64,000 bases of DNA, taken from NCBI GenBank assembly GCA_963920525.1, contig OY986435.1, positions 221,272,899 to 221,336,898 on the forward strand, written 5' to 3'. A program made the translations under genes and the position numbers. Numbering within the stretch: position 1 is the stretch's first letter; every line of letters begins with the position of its first letter. The notes under the pieces are model-generated. The model was not told the DNA's origin. It was given only the letters and a program-made list of their open reading frames with translations, and searched no databases. Source of the DNA: Dichetophora obliterata. Lineage: Eukaryota > Arthropoda > Insecta > Diptera > Sciomyzidae. This document shows, one piece after another, positions 33,007 through 45,370 of this stretch.

Positions 33007-34857
33007 ATATTAAATTTCTAAAGCTAGATAGGTGTTCATATTTTCCTAAGCCATAAACATAATGTGTGGCGTAATTAAAAGCTACTAGTATCACCTGTGG
33101 TCAAAAATCGACCAACTGTCTGTAAAATAGAGTACAAAAATGAACACTTACGTAGTATATGTTAAGGCACTGTAGCGTAGATTTGAGAAAACAACATTAA
33201 GGATGCATAGCGTAGATGACAGCACTCGTTTGCCATTTTTGAAGCTGTGAAGTTTGTGTACTTAAACCCAAACATATAACATTTACTATTATAGCATAAA
33301 AATGAACACAAACTTTGTCATTCCGAAGCTTCATTGGAAGAAATGCTATGCAAAAATGTGTCCAACGCAGTTTATATTCCTCTCGAATTAACATCCAGAA
33401 GGGATAAAATGTATGAGCTGGCTCTATTATTATTCCTACCAACATTTCTTTCAAACATATTCACCCCTTTCAATCAGCCTTTTGGGACCCGTACAAAAAA
33501 CGCAATAAGGGAAGAAAATTGCCGAAAACTGTTCATAAATGTTACTACATCTTGATTTGATTCTTAGAGGAGTCAAATGTATACGAAAGTCCTATTATGT
33601 TTTCATCTTAAATATTTCTTTTAAACACTTTATGGTTCTCTCATGGCTTAGAACTTTTCGGAAAACAAAATTAATTTTTTTAACGCTCATATTTCGGATC
33701 CTAGGTCACCAATCCAAATTTGTTTCTTCTCATGTGTGCTGCAGTACCTTTTGAATGTTAAATGATTTATTTTCCTCCGTTTATAATATATACTACAAAT
33801 GTACGACAGCTTTTGTTCTTCATGGTATGAAAATATATATTTATTTATAGCTTTTGATTGGTAAGAGATATTAAGGAAACTTTTTTGACAAAATTATTTT
33901 GGTAGCTGTATTACTTTATAAAAACATTTAAAAAAATTAATTTTCTCCAACAAATCCAGGCCAATGCCACAATTTTTAATCACAGAAATTGTTTATTGAA
34001 TTTTGTGTCAAAACGAAGTAATTTTTGCGAATAAATGATATGTCATATAAAAAAGTGAGAAATTAAAATTAAAAAAAAAAAAGAAAAATAACACAAAAAC
34101 AACTTTGGACCTATTTTTTGAGCAAACATTGAATATGAGAATTGGTAATTAACCAAGAAATATTTTTCCATTATTCTTTAGGAATTTAATTGAACTTTTA
34201 GTTGAAGAAAATTTCAGGGAATCGATTAGAAAATAGCGGAGATATTTGCTTACAAAATAAAAAATTTAATTTTCAATAGTTTTTTCTCCTTCTGAGACGA
34301 GACATTGCACATTGGTTCCAAACATGAAAAATACAGCCAAAACCTTATTTTTGAAAACGTTTGAAAAACGTATTTTACTTCAAATACCTATTTATGATAG
34401 ATAAATAAAAAAAGTGCGTTGTCAATTTTTTTTAAACTTTTTTTATTGGTTTTAGATGCCTTTAAAGTTTAAAAAAATTTAACATAAAAAAGTCGTATTT
34501 CAAGTCAGTTGTATTATTTGTATATAAGTAATTTAACATGTTATATATATTTTTACGTATTGTATCAAAACTTAATTAATCAGAATAAAAATAAAACTTT
34601 AAAAAAGTATTCATACCCATTTTTTAAAAAAATATATTGAAAAATACATTGAAAGTGTACATTTTTTAAAAAATTTGACTCAGTTAAAATATAAAAAACG
34701 AAAGTCTTTTCCCCTGCTTTCCCCTTTCGATAGGTATTGGTTCCTGCAAAAGAATTTCTTTTTTATTAATAAAAAAGCTGCTCGAATGTGAAATTTTTAA
34801 ATGTGAAAATAAAATGGTGTTGGAAACTAAATTTTTTTTTTCTTAAAACCATTTATT
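33007..34857. other. AT-rich interval with no recognised gene or repeat
   Basis: Short open frames at 33197-33454 and 33334-33754 have no recognisable motif. The right part is very AT-rich. Nothing could be supported. Confidence 0.35.
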
Positions 34858-37726
34858 TTTATCTTTATCTTTATCTTTATCTTTATCTTTATCTTTATCT
34901 TTATCTTTATCTTTATCTTTATCTTTATCTTTATCTTTATCTTTATCTTTATCTTTATCTTTATCTTTATCTTTATCTTTATCTTTATCTTTATCTTTAT
35001 CTTTATCTTTATCTTTATCTTTATCTTTATCTTTATCTTTATCTTTATCTTTATCTTTATCTTTATCTTTATCTTTATCTTTATCTTTATCTTTATCTTT
35101 ATCTTTATCTTTATCTTTATCTTTATCTTTATCTTTATCTTTATCTTTATCTTTATCTTTATCTTTATCTTTATCTTTATCTTTATCTTTATCTTTATCT
35201 TTATCTTTATCTTTATCTTTATCTTTATCTTTATCTTTATCTTTATCTTTATCTTTATCTTTATCTTTATCTTTATCTTTATCTTTATCTTTATCTTTAT
35301 CTTTATCTTTATCTTTATCTTTATCTTTATCTTTATCTTTATCTTTATCTTTATCTTTATCTTTATCTTTATCTTTATCTTTATCTTTATCTTTATCTTT
35401 ATCTTTATCTTTATCTTTATCTTTATCTTTATCTTTATCTTTATCTTTATCTTTATCTTTATCTTTATCTTTATCTTTATCTTTATCTTTATCTTTATCT
35501 TTATCTTTATCTTTATCTTTATCTTTATCTTTATCTTTATCTTTATCTTTATCTTTATCTTTATCTTTATCTTTATCTTTATCTTTATCTTTATCTTTAT
35601 CTTTATCTTTATCTTTATCTTTATCTTTATCTTTATCTTTATCTTTATCTTTATCTTTATCTTTATCTTTATCTTTATCTTTATCTTTATCTTTATCTTT
35701 ATCTTTATCTTTATCTTTATCTTTATCTTTATCTTTATCTTTATCTTTATCTTTATCTTTATCTTTATCTTTATCTTTATCTTTATCTTTATCTTTATCT
35801 TTATCTTTATCTTTATCTTTATCTTTATCTTTATCTTTATCTTTATCTTTATCTTTATCTTTATCTTTATCTTTATCTTTATCTTTATCTTTATCTTTAT
35901 CTTTATCTTTATCTTTATCTTTATCTTTATCTTTATCTTTATCTTTATCTTTATCTTTATCTTTATCTTTATCTTTATCTTTATCTTTATCTTTATCTTT
36001 ATCTTTATCTTTATCTTTATCTTTATCTTTATCTTTATCTTTATCTTTATCTTTATCTTTATCTTTATCTTTATCTTTATCTTTATCTTTATCTTTATCT
36101 TTATCTTTATCTTTATCTTTATCTTTATCTTTATCTTTATCTTTATCTTTATCTTTATCTTTATCTTTATCTTTATCTTTATCTTTATCTTTATCTTTAT
36201 CTTTATCTTTATCTTTATCTTTATCTTTATCTTTATCTTTATCTTTATCTTTATCTTTATCTTTATCTTTATCTTTATCTTTATCTTTATCTTTATCTTT
36301 ATCTTTATCTTTATCTTTATCTTTATCTTTATCTTTATCTTTATCTTTATCTTTATCTTTATCTTTATCTTTATCTTTATCTTTATCTTTATCTTTATCT
36401 TTATCTTTATCTTTATCTTTATCTTTATCTTTATCTTTATCTTTATCTTTATCTTTATCTTTATCTTTATCTTTATCTTTATCTTTATCTTTATCTTTAT
36501 CTTTATCTTTATCTTTATCTTTATCTTTATCTTTATCTTTATCTTTATCTTTATCTTTATCTTTATCTTTATCTTTATCTTTATCTTTATCTTTATCTTT
36601 ATCTTTATCTTTATCTTTATCTTTATCTTTATCTTTATCTTTATCTTTATCTTTATCTTTATCTTTATCTTTATCTTTATCTTTATCTTTATCTTTATCT
36701 TTATCTTTATCTTTATCTTTATCTTTATCTTTATCTTTATCTTTATCTTTATCTTTATCTTTATCTTTATCTTTATCTTTATCTTTATCTTTATCTTTAT
36801 CTTTATCTTTATCTTTATCTTTATCTTTATCTTTATCTTTATCTTTATCTTTATCTTTATCTTTATCTTTATCTTTATCTTTATCTTTATCTTTATCTTT
36901 ATCTTTATCTTTATCTTTATCTTTATCTTTATCTTTATCTTTATCTTTATCTTTATCTTTATCTTTATCTTTATCTTTATCTTTATCTTTATCTTTATCT
37001 TTATCTTTATCTTTATCTTTATCTTTATCTTTATCTTTATCTTTATCTTTATCTTTATCTTTATCTTTATCTTTATCTTTATCTTTATCTTTATCTTTAT
37101 CTTTATCTTTATCTTTATCTTTATCTTTATCTTTATCTTTATCTTTATCTTTATCTTTATCTTTATCTTTATCTTTATCTTTATCTTTATCTTTATCTTT
37201 ATCTTTATCTTTATCTTTATCTTTATCTTTATCTTTATCTTTATCTTTATCTTTATCTTTATCTTTATCTTTATCTTTATCTTTATCTTTATCTTTATCT
37301 TTATCTTTATCTTTATCTTTATCTTTATCTTTATCTTTATCTTTATCTTTATCTTTATCTTTATCTTTATCTTTATCTTTATCTTTATCTTTATCTTTAT
37401 CTTTATCTTTATCTTTATCTTTATCTTTATCTTTATCTTTATCTTTATCTTTATCTTTATCTTTATCTTTATCTTTATCTTTATCTTTATCTTTATCTTT
37501 ATCTTTATCTTTATCTTTATCTTTATCTTTATCTTTATCTTTATCTTTATCTTTATCTTTATCTTTATCTTTATCTTTATCTTTATCTTTATCTTTATCT
37601 TTATCTTTATCTTTATCTTTATCTTTATCTTTATCTTTATCTTTATCTTTATCTTTATCTTTATCTTTATCTTTATCTTTATCTTTATCTTTATCTTTAT
37701 CTTTATCTTTATCTTTATCTTTATCT
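34858..37726. repeat. Perfect hexanucleotide array (ATCTTT)n, 478 units
   Basis: 2869 bp of uninterrupted ATCTTT with no substitution or indel visible in any unit. The last flanking unit on the left (ATTTTT, 34855-34860) has one mismatch. The right end stops cleanly at AAGAAGCC. Because 6 is a multiple of 3, both strands stay open: Tyr-Leu repeats on plus, Lys-Asp repeats on minus. These long ORFs are artefacts, not genes. Such perfection over nearly 3 kb implies very recent expansion. The true length in the genome may differ from the assembly. Confidence 0.98.
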
Positions 37727-37976
37727 AAGAAGCCTATAATCAAAAATTTTCTACTGGAACTTCTGACAGTGAGTTCGAAAGAACAATAATAGTGTTTTTC
37801 CAGCAAGGGTTGATACTTTCGGTACAATTGTACTTTTTTGGTACAATTTTATATTTTTCCTACTTTCCTACTACCAAAGCGTTTTCGGTACATTTTAATT
37901 CACTCTATAATCAACACAAAATTTAGAACTATAAGTGGCAAAATATTTAAAAGAATAAAAAATTTCTCTTTTTCAA

Positions 37977-38717
37977 GGTATATATAAGAAGGCAGTGTTA
38001 GTAGATAAAATTCTCTCTTGTTGTGGGTACCTTAGCTGGCAAAATCAGTTGTTTATGAACAAAAGCAAAGCAAATAACAAAAGTTGTCAATAACTTGGCA
38101 ATAAATAGAATTATGTTGTGAATTTTAGTATTTTAAATTGATTTTAGCAAGTTTATTGTTACCAACTCTAGAAGTTCTTGCGAATCCGTCTTTCTTGACC
38201 AAACGCACAATGCTATTATAGGATTCACCCAAACGTCTGACTTCGCCGCAGATGGCTTAGGTCTTGGACCCAACTGTCATGCGGCCGGTTTCTGCAGCAA
38301 CATCGACAATGCTTCATTGCACAAAGGCGTGGTCCTTGGTATGAATGATTCTGTTGGATGCAGAGCACTTTCTGGGGCAGTACTAATCAACAGACTCTCC
38401 GGCGTCGTTTTCCATGTATATAGATTTTTTGTAGAAATTTAAAAAATTAATGACACTCGGCAATGGAATCGAAAAGAAAAGCCATTAAAATACTTGCGAA
38501 CAGTTTAAAATATTTCGCAACAGTTTTTTAATGATAGCTTCTCGAAATAGACTAAAAAAACATTAAGCACGCACAAAAATGAAAACTATATCAATTTTAG
38601 AACACATTTGACAGTTTTTTATCAACTTCATAGATTATTTGTCTTTTACGCTCTTATTTTGTTTGACAGCTACGGTACCCACCTCTCTGTGACGACTCTA
38701 CCATGTTGAATATACCC
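37977..38717. mobile_element. TIR element carrying an RpS21 pseudogene
   Basis: The left end GGTATATATAAGAAGG, and further in TGGGTACCTTAGCTGGCAAA, is mirrored by the right end in reverse complement GGTATATTCAACATGG and TGGGTACCGTAGCTGTCAAA. Alignment of copies A and B of the host repeat shows the block is extra in copy B. The cargo is a minus-strand ribosomal protein S21 sequence. The target duplication is not obvious and no transposase is present. Confidence 0.6.
38168..38415 (-). pseudogene. RpS21: Ribosomal protein S21 (eS21) intronless pseudogene
   Basis: The minus strand reads MENDAGESVD, stop, then PRKCSASNRIIHTKDHAFVQ, SIVDVAAETGRMT, AICGEVRRLGES and a degraded VRLVKKDG end. This follows the whole of eukaryotic eS21, a small-subunit protein of 83 residues in flies. 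The 248 bp are close to the 252 expected, without introns, and AATAAA lies about 11 bp past the stop. Three in-frame stops and small indels disable it. No poly(A) tail is evident. It is either a processed pseudogene that hit the TIR element or a cDNA-like fragment captured by it. Confidence 0.85.
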
Positions 38718-39439
38718 TGATCTAATTCTGAATTTTGGCACTCTGTAAAATACATAAAAATCATTTTAAAGAGTCGATTTTCTACAATTTGTAAAAGCAA
38801 ACGTTAAAAGAATATTTTATTTTTTAAAGTTTAATAAAAAGCAATTGCAGAAACAGACTGCAGATTGCAACAATTTATTTAATTTAATTTGAGCAAAATA
38901 TTTTTTAAAATCCAGTAACCTAAATGCCACAAAATTGATATCAAATGAAAAAAAATTCTAAAATTTGACTGAAAGTGAAAATTGCTGGACTGAATGAATT
39001 TCCCATTAATTTTTTTCGTTACCTTAACATAGAGTGACCCTGACAAACATTTAAAAAATTTTTTCGGTTGTATTGTGTGTCAGATTTCGGGTGTGAATGG
39101 GTGGTTGACTTAAAGGCATCAGCAAAGAACCTGATTTTAAAAAATGTTAGTGGCGTTTCTATATAAGGTAGCGAGAGAAATTCGCACGTTTATAAAAAAT
39201 TTTTGATTTTTAGTTATAAAAAGACCTCTAAACTTTATGTTTATATGATTTTTTTTACAGATTTTATTGATCTCATTTTATGAATATTATAAAAACACTT
39301 GTGTTCCTTTTTGTGATTTTAAAAAACTTTGTGATTAATTAAAAATAAATAAAAACCTTTGAAATTTTTTAATAAGGTTTATGAACTGTATTGTTAAAAA
39401 CACATTCACTTTAATGTAAATAAAAACTAACAAGGAATT

Positions 39440-40440
39440 ACCTCTTTTCTCCATCTTTTGGCTCCATTCCAATCTGGTTTTCGCACTGGTCTCAGTTGCT
39501 CTACTGCTACGGTTAAAGAAATGGACGATATAAGGCCTTATTATGATGATGGTAGACTCTATTGTGTCTGCTTGATTTTTCAAAAGTATTTGAAACTGCA
39601 AGCTATGAACTCCTTTGTCAAAAATTAAAATATTTCTTTGGTTTCTGCGACAGTGCCACTCATTTGTTAAATAGCTATTTGACAAATAGAGTACAAAGAG
39701 TGAAGGTCGGTACTAATTTTTCATACTATAATGCTGTTTGCTGTGGTGTGCCTCAGGGATCGGTTTTTGGCCAGCTGCTCTTCTCCATGTTCGTGAATGA
39801 CATTTTTCACTGCTGCACATATTCGTCCATGCATGCTTATGCTGATGACGTTCAGATTTACTTGTCTGGTAGAACAAACCTCATTTATAACTCATACACC
39901 ACAAAACTCCTTTCTACTTATTTGAAAAACTGCAATTAAGTCGGTCGAATAGAAGCCAAGTGATAAATATACCTAGTTTTAACTTTCCAAACTCCACAAG
40001 ACTATTCATTATTAATGCCGCTAGATTATGGAATTCATTGCCTAGTAGCTTAAAATCCATAGCGTCAAAAACACCCTTCAAACATGCTATTTTGAAGCAC
40101 TTTTCATCACATAATACTTAACAAAATATCAGATCTTTAGCTCTATGACTTTCTCTCTCTCTCTCTCTATCTGTATCTCTCTTGTTTGCTCTTTCTTAAT
40201 TTAAGTTTTATCGGTATTATGAATTTACATTTGTTTAACATAAAAATTTCTTAATAACACTTTTAATTGTATGTATAATAATAAATTTAAATTACCTTAG
40301 ATTTACGTTTAAATGTTTTATGAGTTGAATTCAAATTATGTCTTTGAGCTCTGTACTATAAAAGAACCTAGTTCTTAATGTACTTATATAAAAATAAATA
40401 ATAATAAAAACAAATAATAATAATAATTATATCTTAGACT
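39440..40440 (+). pseudogene. LINE RT fragment, C-terminus and 3' UTR (Jockey/CR1-like)
   Basis: FQSGFRTGLSCSTATV, LLDFSKVFETASYELL, CCGVPQGSVFGQLLF and MHAYADDVQIYLSG are RT motifs in order; the catalytic YADD is intact. A deletion then jumps from about 39935 to the C-terminal FIINAARLWNSLPSSLKS. The 3' UTR ends in an ATAATAATAAT tail near 40430. It is the plus-strand partner of 32380-33006. The endonuclease and most of the thumb are missing. Confidence 0.75.
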
Positions 40441-40674
40441 GAGTCGAAGCTTAGATACCCCGCAGTTTATGCATGTTCTTACATTCTTAGTTATGCATGT
40501 TTTAAAGTTTAATTCGTCGTTCGTTATAAAATTAATACGCCAATTAATCACGGTTGTGATGTTCATCCAATTTTGCGAAAACTCAAATGCAGAACACGCT
40601 AAAGATAAGGAGGATTATGTGTTGAATATGCTGTTAATACATACATTTTTGTGGAATTCATAATAGCTATGCTT

Positions 40675-41310
40675 CTTTGTGACGTCACTTTGTATGGGAG
40701 ATTGGTCGAGTTTTGATCAATTTTGCAAAATTTCAAACTCAAAGGGAATTTTAATATTCTTAGCATATGTTCATAATTTTAAATTTTTAAATTAATTTTA
40801 ATCAGAGACTTAACTGTTTTCATATAGTTACTTTGTTCAGAAGGTATATGGTGAATTTTTTGCGGCCAAAGGTTATGCGCAAATTTTTAATCATGACATT
40901 AATTTTTGTGTCATTATTAGATATTTCAAAGATTTGATAAAGTGACGATCCGATTTTAACAAATTTGAAATATATGGTGAATATTTTACTTCAAAGCTTA
41001 TGTGCACCAAAATTTTTATAGCGTTTTTAAAAATTTTATTGTTTGATAAAGAAGGCGTGGTTTTCATGCAATTTTGCTCATTCTCAAACTTGATCTTTGT
41101 TTTTTTAATATAAGCACATATGCCAAATTTCAATACGATAGCTTTAAAATTGCGGCTTAAATCGTGTCGACAGACTGACCTAGCAAAATCGGCTCAGGTG
41201 TTGATGCTGATCAAGAATTTATATACTTTTCTGTACCTACCACGCCTCCTTATCATGGTTACAAACGGAGTGACAAAGTTAACTCTGCCCACTTACGGCA
41301 CGTAACAAAA
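40675..41310 (+). repeat. Dispersed repeat with GTCGACAGACTGAC motif (copy 2)
   Basis: Ordered blocks match 2740-3385: GACTT..GTATGGGAG, GGCGTGGTTTTCATGCAATT, TATAAGCACATAT, GTGTCGACAGACTGAC, ATATACTTTTCTGTACCTAC, TACAAACGGAGTGACAAAGT. It is diverged and non-coding. Confidence 0.6.
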
Positions 41311-41661
41311 CGACTGTAAAACGGCTACGAAAAAGTAACATAATATTTAATGCACACTTAACGGAACGGCAACAAAAATTTTAATCAAACAAAACAGATG
41401 AAGAAGATGGATAAAACTAATAAAATCGTAGATTTTGGATTCATCCTATGCTTTAAAAATGACCTATGGTTGGCGGATTTTTTACTTTGCACAATAAACT
41501 GTTGGAATACATTGTAATTTTTGCAAACATAGAGAACCACATGCCGGTTAGAATTCTTTGAAACGATCACCACCGGCTTTTTCGTCGGCGTCAACAGTCG
41601 TTGCCGTTTCGTCGTCGCTTAGTGAGCATCATGTATACATGAGAACACATGGTAGTTATAT

Positions 41662-41954
41662 TAGGGGTATTCACGATTCAGTGCACTTGCCTGTGCAGTT
41701 GAGGACTTGAGGACTTGTGCACTTTGCAAAAACAAAATGTACGTACGTCAAAAATCTGCAAAAGTGCTTTTCTACTATTACCTTCAACTTGAGGACTTGA
41801 GGACTTGAGCAGTTGTGCACTTGTGTGCATTGAAAAATGTTGGCAGCTTTGAAATGGTGATGGTGGTGTGTTCACGAAAACCTAACTGCACAACTGCACA
41901 AGTGCTCAAGTCCTCAACTGCACAGGCAAGTGCACTGAATCGTGAATACCCCTA
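41662..41954. mobile_element. MITE with long near-perfect TIRs (TAGGGGTATTCACGATTCAG), 293 bp
   Basis: TAGGGGTATTCACGATTCAG, then TGCACTTGCCTGTGCAGTTG, then AGGACTTGAG at the left is repeated in reverse complement at the right over about 50 bp. GAGGACTTGAGGACTTG recurs inside. A short flanking ATT could be the target duplication. No coding content. Confidence 0.8.
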
Positions 41955-42235
41955 TTGTGTAGTTTCGTGTCGTTTCGTTACGTGCCGCAAGTGGGCAGAG
42001 ACCTATATGCGTGGAGTAAACAAAATTTATTCCATACTTTTTTATCCATTTAGTACAATTTTTTCTAAATTTGTATACCAAAATGATAAAGTCATTTATT
42101 AACCTTGTTTTTCAGCATGCAAATAACCGCCTGCAGAAAAAGCTCAGTTGTGACAAACAAAAGGAAAACAAAAAGACTGAAAGTTAACTAAAGGCCAACT
42201 AAACTTTTAATTTTGAGAGTAAATTCGGACGAATA

Positions 42236-42560
42236 GTTTTTGCATTAATCTAAGTAAATTAACTGTTTACATTTAAGTAGGTTTTTCAATTTGATTGAAA
42301 CAAGATGAATTATTTTTATTTAATTAATAGAGTATTAAAATGTCTAAAAGACAAAAAATTCTGATCTCGTTAAAAATAGATTTTATAGTAATATAAAAAA
42401 ATGAACTGTATACCTTTTTGTACGTTTTCCTATTTGATTGAAACAAAATTTATTATTTTTATTTATATTAATAGAGTAGAAAAATGTCTAAAAGATACAA
42501 AATTATGATCTCGTTAAAATACTTTTTATAAATATATAAGAGAATTAACTGTTCACCTTT
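42236..42560. repeat. 143-bp direct tandem repeat, two copies
   Basis: TTGATTGAAACAAGATGAAT and ATGTCTAAAAGACAAAAAAT (about 42290-42360) recur as TTGATTGAAACAAAATTTAT and ATGTCTAAAAGATACAAAAT 143 bp later. ATTAACTGTTxAC brackets both units. AT-rich and non-coding. Confidence 0.7.
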
Positions 42561-43007
42561 ACGAACATTTTTTATTTTAGTTAAAAAAAAAATGTTGATA
42601 TATTTTTAAATTAATCAAAGTAGGTAAAATTATACCAAACAATATATTAATATTTATTTCTTGATTTAAAATAAATTTAAATTTCTGTGCATATGGCACT
42701 TCCATATACATTAGGGCGGGTCGATTTAAAAATCGCCTATTGCTCAGTGAAAATCGTATTCTAGGGATCAAAATAAGAAACTTTTCCCAAAGAACTATAC
42801 CTCTAAAACGAATTCTAATGCCTCAACTGTTGAATTTTGTGAAAAAATCACAATTTTTGGCACTTTATTTTATTTATGTTTTATTTATCTTATTTATTTT
42901 TATTATTTTATTTATTTTTTCTTTTTAGAAATTTATTTAGTCAGAACATAATCAGAACATAAAAAATATTAGAAGTGAATTGACCATTCCAAATAAAAAA
43001 GTTTACA

Positions 43008-45200
43008 ATGAATCCATCATCCTCTACACCGCAAGATGAAGTAACAACAACATCAACAACTATCGAAAACCCAGTGAGTCATATACCTAGGCATGATGTT
43101 ACTGTTTTTGGTGTGTCTATTGATTTGACTGATCTTAATTTACCAACCCATCTGGATGTCTTCAGATATTATTTTTACTTGAGCGAACAAATATAGTTTT
43201 CCTATAAATCATTCACTATTCAAGTACAAGATAACTTGATTGGAATTTGGGAAAAATTTGGTATGGAAATAATGCTGAAAAAAGTGTATTTAATAAATTG
43301 AATAGATTGCTTGACAAATATCAAGACCAAATCAAGAGAAGAAACAAAACCCAACAATTTCCAGAGTATGTAAAATCTCTGGAAACAATTTTTAACATTG
43401 GAACATGTAAATGAGATTTGAAGGCAGTTCCAGCATGTGACTTGATTCCCGAACGCCTCAAAGAGTTTATGCACGATCAACATAATCATTGAAGACTAAC
43501 AATAGATGCATTTGTGATGGAAAATGAAGAGCAAGGAGCAACGTCTATGTCATCAATGCCAACATACCAAGATCCCGATGATTCAACATACGCACCGCCA
43601 CCGGTTCAAGAAGATATGGATAGAAGCACAAGTTCACAATACACACAAAGATACGACTGTTTTAACTTTGCCTTGATATGTGACAGATTTGGTGTGCCTC
43701 ATAGAGTAGCATCAGCATTGGGAACCGCTCTTTTCCAAGATTTTAAAATGAAAGATATGCATGGCAAACCTCTCATCATGGATAAATCGAAAGTTCGCAG
43801 AGAAAAAGAGAAATGCAGACAAGAAGTGCTTCGCAAACGGTTAGATGATACCAATTTGTTAGCGTTTTCATTCGATGGCAGAAAAGATGATACTTTAACG
43901 AGAGATAAAATTTATGAGAAGTATCATACTAGGATGGTAAAAGAACCTCATCTTGTTATTTTGAGAGAACCGAATTCTGAATTAATTGGTAACGTAAGAC
44001 TGGAACATGAAACCGCTGAATACAAAACAACCAAATTAAATGATTTTTTCAACGATAAAAATATATCACTGGATGCATTAATTGGCATATGCACTGACGG
44101 TGAGCCAACAAACACTGGCCCACACGGTGGAATTATACGAAAATTTGAATCGCTGTTACAAAGACCATTGCATTGGTTCGTTTGCCTTCTACACTTCAAC
44201 GAACTTCCGTTTCGGCATTTGTTTGAAGCTTTGGATAAATCAACCAGCACTGGACCTAGATCGGCAACCGGAAAACTGGTCAAACATATCGATACTTGTG
44301 AAACTCTTCCGGTAAGTTATTGCTATCACTAATTTATTATAATTGTCAACCGTTTTTAATAATTTTATTATTATATATTTTCAGGTGGTGCACGGCTTCT
44401 AGAAAAATGAGTTGAAAAATATGCCTCTTGCTCCAGAAAAAATTGAATTTTCCACCGATTCGAAGTACTTATACGAAATGGCCCATGCAATTTCTAGCGG
44501 CGTGGTTTCGGTGGATCTGGCTAACATTAAACCAGGGAAAATTGTACATTCTCGCTAGCTCACCAAGGCAGCTAGATTATTACGATTATATGTGACAACG
44601 GAAAATCCAGATGCAAATTTAAGAATTCTGGTTGAATTTATAGTTAAATGTGATTACGGTAGTGCATTATTTTTCAAGTTCATTAGCTGGTCACGATTTC
44701 TAGAACCTCGTTTACGCAAAATTGTCAATCAAGTAATTACAGAAAATGCATATTTTGCGCATTCGGAAAATATCTTGTTATCAATGTTGTTTGATGATAG
44801 CAAAGAAAAGCGCGACTGTGCTATCAGGATAATTCTACGCTATCGAACCGATGTTGACGATCCAACGGAACTTAGAGCTTATAAAAAACCAGATATAAAC
44901 TTTAATTGCACAAGTTACACAGACATGATCAATATGAATGACATAAATAACGTATTTGAACCACCATTCACGCGTAGCATTCCGTATGATACATTGAAAG
45001 AATATTTAAATCAAGATGATCCACCGTTTAATGATCCAAAAATTCCATCACACATACAGGGAACGGAACGACACGTTCAATTGCTAGCTAGCGTTTCCAA
45101 ACGAGTGATACCGGAAAATGTAGAGGCTGTTATGGTGACGACATTAGAGAGCCGTGCGAAATTGCCCAGACTTGAAAGTAAAAAAGACTTCAAACAATAA
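43008..45200 (+). pseudogene. Transposase-like gene of the 42.7-49.3 kb element, intron-containing, decayed
   Basis: The first part (FGVSIDLTDLNLPTHLDVF) ends in a stop and frameshifts before a long frame at 43514-44332. That frame contains LLAFSFDGRKDDTLTRD, LIGICTDGEPTNTGPHGG and RPLHWFVCLLHFNELPFRHL. A 73-bp intron (44312-44384, CCG|GTAAGT to TTTTCAG) follows. After it come two in-frame stops (about 44398 and 44557). The second truncates an SRxLTKAARLLRLYVTTENP block. The last frame, 44592-45200, ends PRLESKKDFKQ. Asp in SFDGRKD, Asp in CTDGEPTN and a CxxHxNE block are spaced like the catalytic region of hAT RNase-H-fold transposases. I recognise this as a widespread arthropod element-type protein but cannot name its superfamily. 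Confidence 0.65.
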
Positions 45201-45370
45201 TTTTTTTTAGTTTCTTTTCTATAACTAAGTTAAATTCATTTTTTTATTTACATATGTTCTGACTAAATAAATTTCTTAAGAGAAAAAATAAATATTATTA
45301 TAAATAAATAAATCACACACCACTTCGACCCATCTGCTCCTCTATTGGTTCACCATCATATGGACTCTGT

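Larger units (their letters stand above)
37805..39153 (-). repeat. Dispersed repeat family, copy B, containing a TIR insertion
   Basis: In reverse complement it follows copy A (10291-10925): GCCACTAACATTTTTTAAAA, AACAGACTGCAG (offset by indels), TTTTACAGAGTGCCAA, then after the insertion GTACCGAAAACGCTTTGG and GTACAATTGTACCGAAA. The insertion is 37977-38717. The ATCTTT array begins 78 bp beyond its end; copy A has no such array. Confidence 0.75.

Noticed and set aside
34788..37827. Two ORFs over 980 codons (Tyr-Leu repeat on plus, Lys-Asp repeat on minus)
   Set aside because: Both are the hexanucleotide array read in frame; a 6-bp unit without stops is open on both strands. No start context, domain or flanking exon supports a gene.
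40141..40180. CTCTCTCTCTCT run as a regulatory GAGA element
   Set aside because: A short CT microsatellite in a LINE 3' UTR gives no ground for a regulatory call.
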